Shown one piece after another: positions 16,560 through 24,226 of a stretch of 47,540 bases of DNA. Each line of letters starts with the position of its first letter. The first letter of the stretch is position 1. Source of the DNA: CBFGWV01 sp965652545. Lineage in GTDB: Bacteria; Pseudomonadota; Gammaproteobacteria; Competibacterales; Competibacteraceae. A model generated the notes under the pieces. That model had not been told where the DNA came from. It searched no databases and worked only from the letters and a program-made list of their open reading frames with translations. The DNA lies in the NCBI GenBank assembly GCA_965652545.1, contig CBFGWV010000010.1, forward strand, positions 1 through 47,540, in the 5' to 3' direction. The position numbers and the translations under genes are program-made.

Positions 16560-18011
16560 ATGTGCACTGCTGTCCGTTATGTGTCAATGCTGGGTGTTGC
16601 CATTCTCTGTTTTGTGAATTCCTTCACAGTCTTTGCCGGTACCTCATCGCCAAATGTCGTTTTGCTGTGGCCGGATACTGCGACCACACCGGTCAACCCG
16701 CGGCTGATTTATCAGTGCGCGGACACCACGTGCTCCGACATGACGCAGGCCACGCAAGTCGGCTATGTAACGGCGGTGCCGGTGCAGTCCCAATATGGGG
16801 TGGTGAGCCCGGCGCCGGCCCCGGTGACGTTCATCGATCCTGTGGTCGGTGCGACGACCTTCACGGTCTACCTCAGCGATACGGCCACCGTTTCCCCATC
16901 CTCGACCTGGACATCGTGCACGTTGGGCGTGGATGCCAATGGCGGGTTGGATGCAGCCAACACAACCTGCCGGGGTGCCGTTCTGACGGAAAACGCCACC
17001 GCAACCGCTTCGACATTTGCCGTTGGTGCCGGCACATTCACCGTAAAGCCAGATACGCCGCCGCGGACATACCAAGCGTATAACGCCGTCCCTGATCGTA
17101 CGATAACGTTCAAAAATTCAACAAGTTACAATATCTGCTTGAATTTGGCGTCGCAATTCAACACCACCGCATGTACCGGTACGGGCGATAACCTGATCAA
17201 CAGCGGGGCGTCCTACGTGCTGCAGGTGTCCGGCTCGACCGGGGGCGGCGAGGGCGGCGGCGCCATGTCGCAGGCTGCTTTTGTCACCGGCTACAGCGAC
17301 GGGGGTGACTGGGTCTATACCGGAAACGATGCCTCGCTGGGTGGTGTGTACGCGACGGCAATGGAGTGGTCGCTCTTCCCCACGGCGCCGGTAGGGGCGT
17401 CGACCCTACCGGCCAATACGACCGATCACAGTTTGGGGATGTCGGATATCGATGTCAGCGTGGTGAATGGGTACAACTTCGGTGTCACCCTGTCGGCCGC
17501 ATCGGGGACGGTGTGCAGCTCTGCGACCCGCCAGGACGGCAATGCCGAGCCGGCGTCGTATGCGTTGTACCCCGGCGTCATCTCCCAGTTTCCCGTGGAT
17601 GACAGTCAGTTCGAGTCCATGTGCCCATCGACGCCCGTGTTCAACGCCGACTCGGCGACGCAGGTGGTGACCGACCCCGGCACACAGGACTTCATTGGCT
17701 GCTTGAGCCCCTGCAAGTACGCCACCGAAGTCCAGTCCTCTGTGGGGTTGACGGACGATCAAGTGAACGCGATCTGCTGTCAGGGCTCGACCTACGGAGA
17801 CTCCGTCGCCTGCACCAACGCGCAAATCCCCTGGGGCAATACGTCATCGGCAAGCAGCCAGTTCGCCATGATCACCCATGATCAACTGCCTTACGTAACC
17901 AATATCAAAGGCAACTCGACGAATGTGTATACGTGGCAGTTCGACGATGACAACGGCAACTTCTCCTGCGATCCTGACGCAAGTTTCGTGTTTGAGATCA
18001 CGACACGGTAG
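16560..18011 (+). CDS. secreted thaumatin-like protein
   Basis: The 483-residue product has a signal peptide (SMLGVAILCFVNSFTVFA, cleavage near residue 26). About 150 residues of beta-rich N-terminal region with four Cys follow. From about residue 180 the order of motifs is that of the thaumatin/GH64-TLP superfamily: TITFKNSTSYNICLNL opening strand, a central MSDIDVSVVNGYNFGVTLSA (thaumatin consensus VSLVDGFNxPM), CLSPCKYA near residue 380, NAICCQG with adjacent Cys, and the closing YTWQFDDDNGNFSCDPDASF. Cys are abundant and probably disulphide-bonded. Thaumatin-like proteins are mostly plant, fungal and animal, and bacterial members are few. Targets could be glucans. A Gly-rich linker STGGGEGGGA sits inside the domain. 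The 3' end overlaps the convergent ankyrin gene by 14 bases. Confidence 0.75.
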   Translation: MCTAVRYVSMLGVAILCFVNSFTVFAGTSSPNVVLLWPDTATTPVNPRLIYQCADTTCSDMTQATQVGYVTAVPVQSQYGVVSPAPAPVTFIDPVVGATTFTVYLSDTATVSPSSTWTSCTLGVDANGGLDAANTTCRGAVLTENATATASTFAVGAGTFTVKPDTPPRTYQAYNAVPDRTITFKNSTSYNICLNLASQFNTTACTGTGDNLINSGASYVLQVSGSTGGGEGGGAMSQAAFVTGYSDGGDWVYTGNDASLGGVYATAMEWSLFPTAPVGASTLPANTTDHSLGMSDIDVSVVNGYNFGVTLSAASGTVCSSATRQDGNAEPASYALYPGVISQFPVDDSQFESMCPSTPVFNADSATQVVTDPGTQDFIGCLSPCKYATEVQSSVGLTDDQVNAICCQGSTYGDSVACTNAQIPWGNTSSASSQFAMITHDQLPYVTNIKGNSTNVYTWQFDDDNGNFSCDPDASFVFEITTR

Positions 18012-19854
18012 TAGAGCAGGGTTGTCGGTCGGTGGAGACGCCGGTATCGATCGTCCAATCGGCGATGATGCCGCTCGATACCGACCCGCCATCGGGCGCG
18101 CTGACTCGAATCTCGATCAGGCAGCGCCCGGCGGGCAGGCAGAGCTGGGCCTCGAAAGTGCCGTCCCAAGGCACCTCACCGACCATGTCGTCGTCCTCGG
18201 CCTCGTCGCGCGGGATGATCTCGCCCTCGACGTCCAGCAACTCCTCGATCAGTACCATGGCCTGCCAATCGTCGACTGAATCGGCTTGGTCGATCGGCGT
18301 CGGAGCACTCGGCTGGCCTACGCGTATGGCGAACTGCACCTCGTCCATGGGCCAGTAGCTGTTCGAATGCGTAAGACGGATGGTGGTCATCTCGCCGGCT
18401 TGTGGCCGCTCGGGCAAGCTGGCGGCCTGGAGTGTGGACTCGCCGCCCAACGCCCAAATGAGAGGCGATTCGGCGATGGCTTTGTATTGATCCCGAAAGC
18501 GGGTAACACTGGTCCGATCGTCATCAGGTTCGCCGCCTGTGCTAGGCGGCGTGAGCGGGGTAAGGCCCTGTTCGGCACACCACTGGCGATACTGCAGGTA
18601 TGCCCGGGCGCGGTGGATCTGCAACGGTTCCATGGTCAGGCCCATGCTTGCCAGCGGCTCGATCATGCGGAAGCACCCGACGCTCAGGGCTAGATCCATA
18701 GCCCCATCGGCATCGTGCGGTTCGAAAGCGACGCCGATCGCATTGAGCTTGTGCAGCAGCGCCGGTGTGTTGCTTAGGACAACGTTGCTCAACAGGTCGT
18801 GCCCGACACGGTGGGTATCAGCGCCGGCGGCAATCAGTCGGTCGATGAGGGCGAGGCGCCGTTGAACGATGTCGGGTGCCACGGGCTTGGGGTCGAGATC
18901 GTCGGGGCGTGCGGACTCGATGCGCGCCAGCGTACTCCACTCCCGCCGAGCCTCGGTGGGCTCCGGCAGCTCGTCAGGATTCAGCCAGGGTTTGGCGGCA
19001 TCGACCGCAGCGGCGATGTCGGCCGCCTTCACCCGCGTCGTCGCCTTGCGGTCGTAGACACGCAGCAAGGGCCCCGCCAACCGTTCGGCATCGGGATGTT
19101 TGTGCGTCCAAAGCAATTGCGAGGTTGCTGCTTCGTCGATCGGCGTGCGCTCGTCCACCAGGGACTTCTTCACGTCATGGCCGGCATTCAGCATGGCCTC
19201 GACGGTGTCGGTGTCGAGCAACGCACAAGCCAGGTTGAAGCGAAAGCGGTTGGCTTTCGCGTCGAGTTTTCCGTGCCGGGCTGCTTTCTCGGCCACTGCG
19301 GGATCGTGCATCGTCCGTTGCAGGAAGTCCGTGTTCACTGGGAAGCATCGGCCATGCGCGATGCAGGCGTCGATGAAGGCATGCAGCAGTTCGGCCCCGC
19401 CGACGTCCTGGCAGATCTCCCAGGCCATAGCGCCCAAGGCGTCTTTGTCGTTGAGTTTGACGCCGCCCCCGATCAGCGCGGCCATTGCGTCGCGATTGGC
19501 GTAGCGGCAGGCCTCCAGCAACGGTGTTCGCATCCAATGCCGCTGTTCTGGTGACTGGCCGAGTGTGTTGGCAATGTGGATTTCCGTCTCGCGGATTCCG
19601 GTGCCCATCTCGGCGCTCATGTGGCGCAGAAGCTGGCGGTCGTCCTTTGGCAATTCGGGGGTATAGGTCAACGCCGCCTCATGCTCGAACAACGCCTCGA
19701 AGGCGGGCCGGTTACAGTAGCGGATTGCGGCGTTGAGCGGCGTCAAACGGTGCGCGTCGTGTATGCGGACATCGGCCAGTTGCCCGATCAACTCAAGGGC
19801 AGTCGGCGACTGATCGCGTATGGCATGGTTGAGATCGTCGACGCTTATCCCCAT
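17998..19854 (-). CDS. ankyrin-repeat-like protein
   Basis: With the ATG at 19854 the product is 618 residues. The frame continues to a TTG at 19902, but the ATG has a GGGGAAG site and begins sensibly (MGISVDDLNHAIRDQS). The first 400 residues hold degenerate ankyrin repeats recognisable as LTPLNAAIRYCNRPAFEALF, RTPLLEACRYANRDAMAALI and later LALIDRLIAAGADTHRVGHD and LLHKLNAIGVAFEPHDADGA. The last 120 residues form a distinct beta-rich domain (TTIRLTHSNSYWPMDEVQFA to GTFEAQLCLPAGRCLIEIRV). No signal peptide. Such proteins mediate protein-protein contacts and are frequent among secreted effectors and immunity-type proteins, but no partner is evident. Confidence 0.75.
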   Translation of the reverse strand: MGISVDDLNHAIRDQSPTALELIGQLADVRIHDAHRLTPLNAAIRYCNRPAFEALFEHEAALTYTPELPKDDRQLLRHMSAEMGTGIRETEIHIANTLGQSPEQRHWMRTPLLEACRYANRDAMAALIGGGVKLNDKDALGAMAWEICQDVGGAELLHAFIDACIAHGRCFPVNTDFLQRTMHDPAVAEKAARHGKLDAKANRFRFNLACALLDTDTVEAMLNAGHDVKKSLVDERTPIDEAATSQLLWTHKHPDAERLAGPLLRVYDRKATTRVKAADIAAAVDAAKPWLNPDELPEPTEARREWSTLARIESARPDDLDPKPVAPDIVQRRLALIDRLIAAGADTHRVGHDLLSNVVLSNTPALLHKLNAIGVAFEPHDADGAMDLALSVGCFRMIEPLASMGLTMEPLQIHRARAYLQYRQWCAEQGLTPLTPPSTGGEPDDDRTSVTRFRDQYKAIAESPLIWALGGESTLQAASLPERPQAGEMTTIRLTHSNSYWPMDEVQFAIRVGQPSAPTPIDQADSVDDWQAMVLIEELLDVEGEIIPRDEAEDDDMVGEVPWDGTFEAQLCLPAGRCLIEIRVSAPDGGSVSSGIIADWTIDTGVSTDRQPCSTTVS

Positions 19855-20068
19855 TGAATGCTTCCCCAGCGTTGTTGTCGATTTGCGAAAGAATCCTATC
19901 AACCGTTGCGTCGGTCAGCCACGCGAAACCGGCCGGACGGTCGCTGTGAGGGCCTCGCGGGACATACCGGCGGTGCTCGCGCGCGGCTTGCATGCCTTAC
20001 CGACAGGTTTGATACTGGCGACCGATGATTTGGACCATCACGCAGTATCAATATCAGGGAGTTTTATT

Positions 20069-20515
20069 ATGACTAAGGTACTGGAGCTGTTGGCGATTCT
20101 CTTTACGGCCATTGCAATGGCCGGCGGTCTGGCGCATCTTCTTGAATTGCCAAATAAGATAGGGCTGCCGCGAGAAGAGTATTTGATCGTCCAGCAGATC
20201 TATCGAGGTTGGGCATTTCTCGGCATTGCCGTTGTCGGCGCTCTGGTTATTTCGGGTATTCTGGCAATATTGAGGTTTGGCGAGGGCCTTCCTTTTTATT
20301 TTGCGCTGGCGGCTACGGTGTGTATTGCGCTTAGCCTCGTGGTATTTTTCTCATACACCGCCCCGGCGAATAGTGCGACGCAGAACTGGACAGTGCTGCC
20401 GGATGGGTGGGAGACTCTCAGAACGCAGTGGGAGTATTCGCATGCCGCTGGCGCTGTTCTTTATTTCATAGCACTGGCCTCGTTGACTTTGTCTGTCATT
20501 GTCGGCCAGCGTTGA
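20069..20515 (+). CDS. DUF1772-like four-helix membrane protein
   Basis: The 148-residue product starts at the ATG after CAGGGAG. It has four hydrophobic helices: LELLAILFTAIAMAGGLAHL, AFLGIAVVGALVISGILAIL, FYFALAATVCIALSLVVFFS and AGAVLYFIALASLTLSVIVG. A conserved-looking ELPNKIGLPREEYLIVQQIY loop follows helix 1, and WETLRTQWEYSHA precedes helix 4. The HLLELPNKIGLP and WEYSHA pattern is that of small inner-membrane proteins near DUF1772/anthrone-oxygenase-like families, whose biochemical role is mostly unknown. GC is lower than in flanking genes. It converges on the patatin gene with 38 bases between. Confidence 0.75.
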   Translation: MTKVLELLAILFTAIAMAGGLAHLLELPNKIGLPREEYLIVQQIYRGWAFLGIAVVGALVISGILAILRFGEGLPFYFALAATVCIALSLVVFFSYTAPANSATQNWTVLPDGWETLRTQWEYSHAAGAVLYFIALASLTLSVIVGQR

Positions 20516-20553
20516 TCCGTATACCTGTCCATACCCCGCTCCATTGGGCCGGG

Positions 20554-21600
20554 TCAAAGATAATCGGCGTACTCCGCGAACAGATCGATGGTCGAGCGAC
20601 GGCCGACATCCTGCCGATGTCGGCCGATCCAAGCCTCGGCGGCGCGCCGACCGATGCCGTGCAGGCGGCTGACCAGCCCCCATTCGGGGTTGAGCTTGCT
20701 GGAGGCGCCGAAGGTGTCCAGCGCCTTCTGTGCTTCGATGCGGTGGATGAACAAGTCGTCGATCTTGCGGAACAAGCGTTCGTGATAAGCATGGCCGGAG
20801 GCCCTCTCCTGCTTGAGCAAGTGCTTGATCAAGGCCACCGTGCGCAGCTCGTGATCGAGACTGCTGTTGAAGCTGATCTCGTTCATCCGGTCGATGATGT
20901 CCGGGGCGCTGTACGGCACCGCCGGCCGCTCCAGCGGGTTGATCTGCACCAGGACGAGATCCCGTGGCGAACTCTCGGCGATCAGCGGCAGCAGCGCGGG
21001 GTTGGCGGTGTAGCCGCCGTCCCAATAGGACTCCTCTCCGATCTTGACCGCTTGGAACAGGACGGGCAGGCAGGCGGAGGCCAACACGGCGTCCACACTG
21101 AGATCGGCATTGCGGAACACCCGATGCCGACCGGTGTGTACGTTGGTGGCGCAGACGAAGATCTTCAGCTCCTCCAGCGTCGCGAGTGCGCCGAAGTCGA
21201 CATGCCGGACCACGGTCTGGCGCAGCGGGTTGAGGTTCATCGGGTTCCATTGGTACGGCGAAAAGATGCGCGAGACCATGTCGTAAAGCTTCAGCATCGG
21301 CGAATGGCGGGGCGCCCAGTAGCCGAACAGCGTCTCCAGCGGTGTGCGCCGCAGTGGAAAGCGCGCCCCTTTCTTGCCAATGTCTTCCCAGAACGCCTTC
21401 AGAGCTGCACGTGCACCGTCCCGCCCCCCTGTGGCCAAGCCGGAGGCCAGCACGACGGCATTCATGGCCCCGGCGCTGGTACCGCTGAGGCCGCCGATGA
21501 TGATGTCGGGTTCTTCCAGGATCCGGTCCAGCACTCCCCAGGTAAACGCCCCGTGGGATCCGCCACCTTGCAGGGCGAGGTCTATCGCGCATTGCGTCAA
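20554..21600 (-). CDS. patatin-like phospholipase (TTG start, 5' end abuts a MITE)
   Basis: The 348-residue product has the patatin catalytic dyad: ALQGGGSHGAFTWGVLD oxyanion region, nucleophile in GLSGTSAGAMNA (Ser42) and SYWDGGYTAN with Asp194. The C-terminal part (ERASGHAYHERLFRKIDDLF) fits the DUF3734-bearing branch. It would hydrolyse acyl esters, probably membrane lipids or thioesters. There is no ATG: the first usable codon is TTG at 21598-21600 with AGGAG eight to nine bases upstream, and an in-frame TAG lies at 21613-21615 exactly at the edge of the repeat element. Homologues start at about this point, so at most a few residues were lost when the element inserted. Confidence 0.88.
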   Translation of the reverse strand: MTQCAIDLALQGGGSHGAFTWGVLDRILEEPDIIIGGLSGTSAGAMNAVVLASGLATGGRDGARAALKAFWEDIGKKGARFPLRRTPLETLFGYWAPRHSPMLKLYDMVSRIFSPYQWNPMNLNPLRQTVVRHVDFGALATLEELKIFVCATNVHTGRHRVFRNADLSVDAVLASACLPVLFQAVKIGEESYWDGGYTANPALLPLIAESSPRDLVLVQINPLERPAVPYSAPDIIDRMNEISFNSSLDHELRTVALIKHLLKQERASGHAYHERLFRKIDDLFIHRIEAQKALDTFGASSKLNPEWGLVSRLHGIGRRAAEAWIGRHRQDVGRRSTIDLFAEYADYL

Positions 21601-21612
21601 GCGGTTCTGCTC

Positions 21613-21889
21613 CTAGGGAAGCTCTGAACAAGTCTGGTGGGCCACGTTGGGCGTCCAAGATTCATTCTCGCACGGCGCAACGCGCAGTGCCGTGGTCACT
21701 CCACGGTCAAGCGTTGCAACACAGCGAGAGCGAATCTTGGCCCCAACCCCTTGGGGCTCGGGCTCTTTTTGCCCAGTGCTGCGTTGTGGGCAACGACCGA
21801 TAGAATGACTATCGATCACTGCCCACGCCTTGCCCTGAGCAAAAAGAGCCGCGAGCGTGACCCTCCAGACTTGTTCAGAGCTTCCCTAG
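21613..21889. mobile_element. MITE-like element with 22-24 bp perfect terminal inverted repeats and CTAG flanks
   Basis: Bases 21614-21637 are exactly complementary to 21865-21888, giving termini GGGAAGCTCTGAACAAGTC... flanked on both sides by CTAG, a likely target duplication (4 bp, as known for the IS5 group). The interior codes for nothing and folds into two arms. Arm A pairs 21655-21671 with 21724-21740 (two mismatches) and nests 21677-21683/21711-21717 and 21690-21695/21701-21706. Arm B pairs 21761-21772 with 21839-21850 and nests 21786-21792/21820-21826 and 21798-21803/21809-21814. A transposase in trans would be needed to move it. Confidence 0.85.
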
Positions 21890-22063
21890 TTGTCACTACG
21901 ACCTCGCCGCAGCGTTGTTCATCACCTGCAACCCTAACCGAAGGACGAGATTCTGTGGCGCCATAGATGTTCACGTTCTGCGCGGTTTGGGCAGTAGTAC
22001 CATGGCCGACAAACGTCATAGACGTGTCTGGCCTCATGACGCGGCACATCGGAGGCAACCGCC

Positions 22064-23248
22064 TTGAATGCACTACCAGGCGATACCCAGAGCCGACGGG
22101 GGAACGAGATTCCGACGTCGCGCTGGATGTCCCTCTGGCAGGATTTCATCACCTCCGGCGGCCGCAGTACGCCGGACGATCCGGATTATCTCCGCCTGAC
22201 CCTGATGAACTTGGCCGTCGGGGTGGGCATGATCGTCTGGGGGTTGTTTCTGTGCTTTAACGTGCTTGGTGTTTTTGAGTCCTCCGCCACGCGCTTTCTG
22301 ATCGATGTCGTTGGCATCGTGGTGGCCGTGAGCGTGATCGCCAGTTTGCGTGCCGGTGCGCCGGTGGGGGCTGTCGCGGAGGTGGTTCACGGGCTTTTGT
22401 TCATACTGCTGCTGGGCGTGGCGATCACGCGAGCCGACAACCCGTTGGCCTTGACGGTCCCTCTGATCTACCCGGCCATCGCGTTTCTGTTACTGGATGC
22501 CGTGCTTAAGGCGTGCGCCTGGACCCTTGCGATGATGATCGGTTTGAACTTGACGATTTTCCTGGGCCTGCACCCTGACTCGGATGACTGGGGTGATGTC
22601 ATCGACGGTGCGCTTACGATCAGCATGGCAATGTTTTTCCAGGCGGCAGTGATGGCCCTGTATGTTCACAATCGCAAGCAGGTCATGGTAAGACTCCGGT
22701 CGCTCAGTGCGGAGCTGTCGTACACCGCAACCCATGATGCGCTCACCGGCTTGTACGATCGTCGCAGCTTCCTGGATACCGTCAGCCGCGAACTGTCCCG
22801 GCGCGACCGGCGGCTGTTCGCCTTTCTGACGTTCGATATCGATCGCTTCAAGGCGTACAACGATACGTTTGGACACCCGGAGGGGGACCGATTGATCCAG
22901 CGTATCGGGGCAGCGGCTCAATCGGTGTTCAGTCGCAGGGAGGACGTGGTTTTCCGTCTTGGCGGCGAAGAGTTCGGCGTGGCTTACCGGGCAGAGGATC
23001 AGGCCGATGCCGCCGCGATGGCCGACCGCCTGCTCACCGCTGTAGAGGCCCTTGGTGCACCGGCCCCCGCCGGCCCGCGCAAGTCGGTGACCGTGTCAGC
23101 GGGCTTGTTCGTTTCCGAAGGAACCCCGGTCGCGACAGCCGAAGAGGTCTATCGTCTGGCCGATGACGCGCTTTATGAGGCGAAGGAGAGCGGTCGCGCC
23201 CGCTGGGTGTTGGCGCAGCGGAAAACCGATGAGGGTCCCACGCAGTGA
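22064..23248 (+). CDS. membrane-anchored diguanylate cyclase (GGDEF)
   Basis: The 394-residue product has about six hydrophobic helices between residues 45 and 205 (MNLAVGVGMIVWGLFLCFNV, LIDVVGIVVAVSVIASL, LLFILLLGVAI, PAIAFLLLDAVLKACAW and others), then a GGDEF domain. The active-site loop is GGEEF at residues 300-304, a catalytically competent variant, and RRED nine residues before it is the inhibitory I-site with normal spacing. Substrate-side residues DIDRFKAYNDTFGHPEGD are intact. It should make cyclic di-GMP from two GTP in response to a signal sensed in the membrane. The start is taken as the TTG after GGAGGCAACCGCC, and an ATG 63 bases later lacks a ribosome site. It converges on the response-regulator gene. 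Confidence 0.92.
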   Translation: MNALPGDTQSRRGNEIPTSRWMSLWQDFITSGGRSTPDDPDYLRLTLMNLAVGVGMIVWGLFLCFNVLGVFESSATRFLIDVVGIVVAVSVIASLRAGAPVGAVAEVVHGLLFILLLGVAITRADNPLALTVPLIYPAIAFLLLDAVLKACAWTLAMMIGLNLTIFLGLHPDSDDWGDVIDGALTISMAMFFQAAVMALYVHNRKQVMVRLRSLSAELSYTATHDALTGLYDRRSFLDTVSRELSRRDRRLFAFLTFDIDRFKAYNDTFGHPEGDRLIQRIGAAAQSVFSRREDVVFRLGGEEFGVAYRAEDQADAAAMADRLLTAVEALGAPAPAGPRKSVTVSAGLFVSEGTPVATAEEVYRLADDALYEAKESGRARWVLAQRKTDEGPTQ

Positions 23249-23269
23249 GGGCCTCCGGTGCCCGAGCGG

Positions 23270-24226
23270 TCAATGCGGGGACTCACTGATACCCGATCGG
23301 GTAAACATGGAGAAGAACGACGATAGCCCTTGACTGAGGCGAGACTGCCTGGAGTCCACGTGATAGCGCTTTTGGGCTGCATCGCTGCGAGCCAGTATTC
23401 GATGTCGGTCAATGGCGGCACTCAAGACGGTCTCCAGTGCCGGGGCATCCAGGGGCTTTTCCAGGTACCTGAATACCTGTCCGGTGTTGATCAGTTTAAC
23501 GGCCACCTCGACATCGGTCATGTCCGCAAGTGCGAGAGTCACCAAGTCAGGACGTACTTGCTTGAGTTTTCCGCAGGTCTCGATGACAGGTTCAGGTTCG
23601 TCTTCCACGGCAAGAATCACGACACTCAATGATGGACGCAGCCCCGCGATGGTTGCTGCCTCTTCCAATCTATTTGTTCGATAGACCATCACGCCGGTGC
23701 GCTGCCGAAACTGGGTGAGATGGCGACTGACGTCCCGATCCGTGTCCATCAGCAAGATGGCGTGGGAGCGAAAATCCGGTGGCTCCGCGTCAGATTCGTC
23801 AGTTCGGTGGTGGTCGTCGTCGTCGGCGATGCTGTGTTCGGGCGGGGAATTACGAGAAACCTCGGCGGCCTGCTTGATGATGCGCCGCAGCTCATCAACC
23901 TCCCACGGCTTGTTTACGAAGCGGAAGATCTCGCCATCGTTGATTGTGCTGATGATCGCAAGTTTGTCCAGGTATCCGGTAAGCAATATTCGCATTGCGT
24001 GGGGATGGCGCGTGCGCGCGATTCGCAGGAACTCGTTGCCAGACATTCCGGGCATCCGCTGGTCGCTGACGATCACATCCACGGTATGCTCGTTGAGAAT
24101 ATCCAGGCCATCCTGCCCGGAGTTGGCGGTGAAGACTTGATACTCCTGGCGAAATTGCGACCTCAGCGACCGGGTCATCCGCTGCTCGTCGTCGACAAAA
24201 AGAATGCTGTAGGCGGCTTCGTTCAT
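23270..24226 (-). CDS. response regulator with two receiver domains, second degenerate
   Basis: The 318-residue product carries a complete receiver domain (residues 8-120): FVDDE acidic pocket, phospho-acceptor Asp55 in VIVSDQRMPGMSG, LLTGY and VNKPW with the conserved Lys. An acidic His/Asp-rich linker follows. A second receiver-like domain (about 155-270) keeps LLMDTDRD and YLEKPLD but has VVILAVEDEPEP where the phospho-Asp should be, so it is probably not phosphorylated. There is no DNA-binding or enzymatic output domain. Its ATG overlaps the kinase stop by four bases. It could act as a phosphate sink, as an adaptor, or on the neighbouring cyclase. Confidence 0.9.
   Translation of the reverse strand: MNEAAYSILFVDDEQRMTRSLRSQFRQEYQVFTANSGQDGLDILNEHTVDVIVSDQRMPGMSGNEFLRIARTRHPHAMRILLTGYLDKLAIISTINDGEIFRFVNKPWEVDELRRIIKQAAEVSRNSPPEHSIADDDDHHRTDESDAEPPDFRSHAILLMDTDRDVSRHLTQFRQRTGVMVYRTNRLEEAATIAGLRPSLSVVILAVEDEPEPVIETCGKLKQVRPDLVTLALADMTDVEVAVKLINTGQVFRYLEKPLDAPALETVLSAAIDRHRILARSDAAQKRYHVDSRQSRLSQGLSSFFSMFTRSGISESPH

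Noticed and set aside
20351..21658. 435-codon minus-strand frame overlapping the patatin gene
   Set aside because: It is a different frame of the same strand, Arg/Gly/Ala-rich, while the patatin frame has Ser/Asp catalytic motifs.
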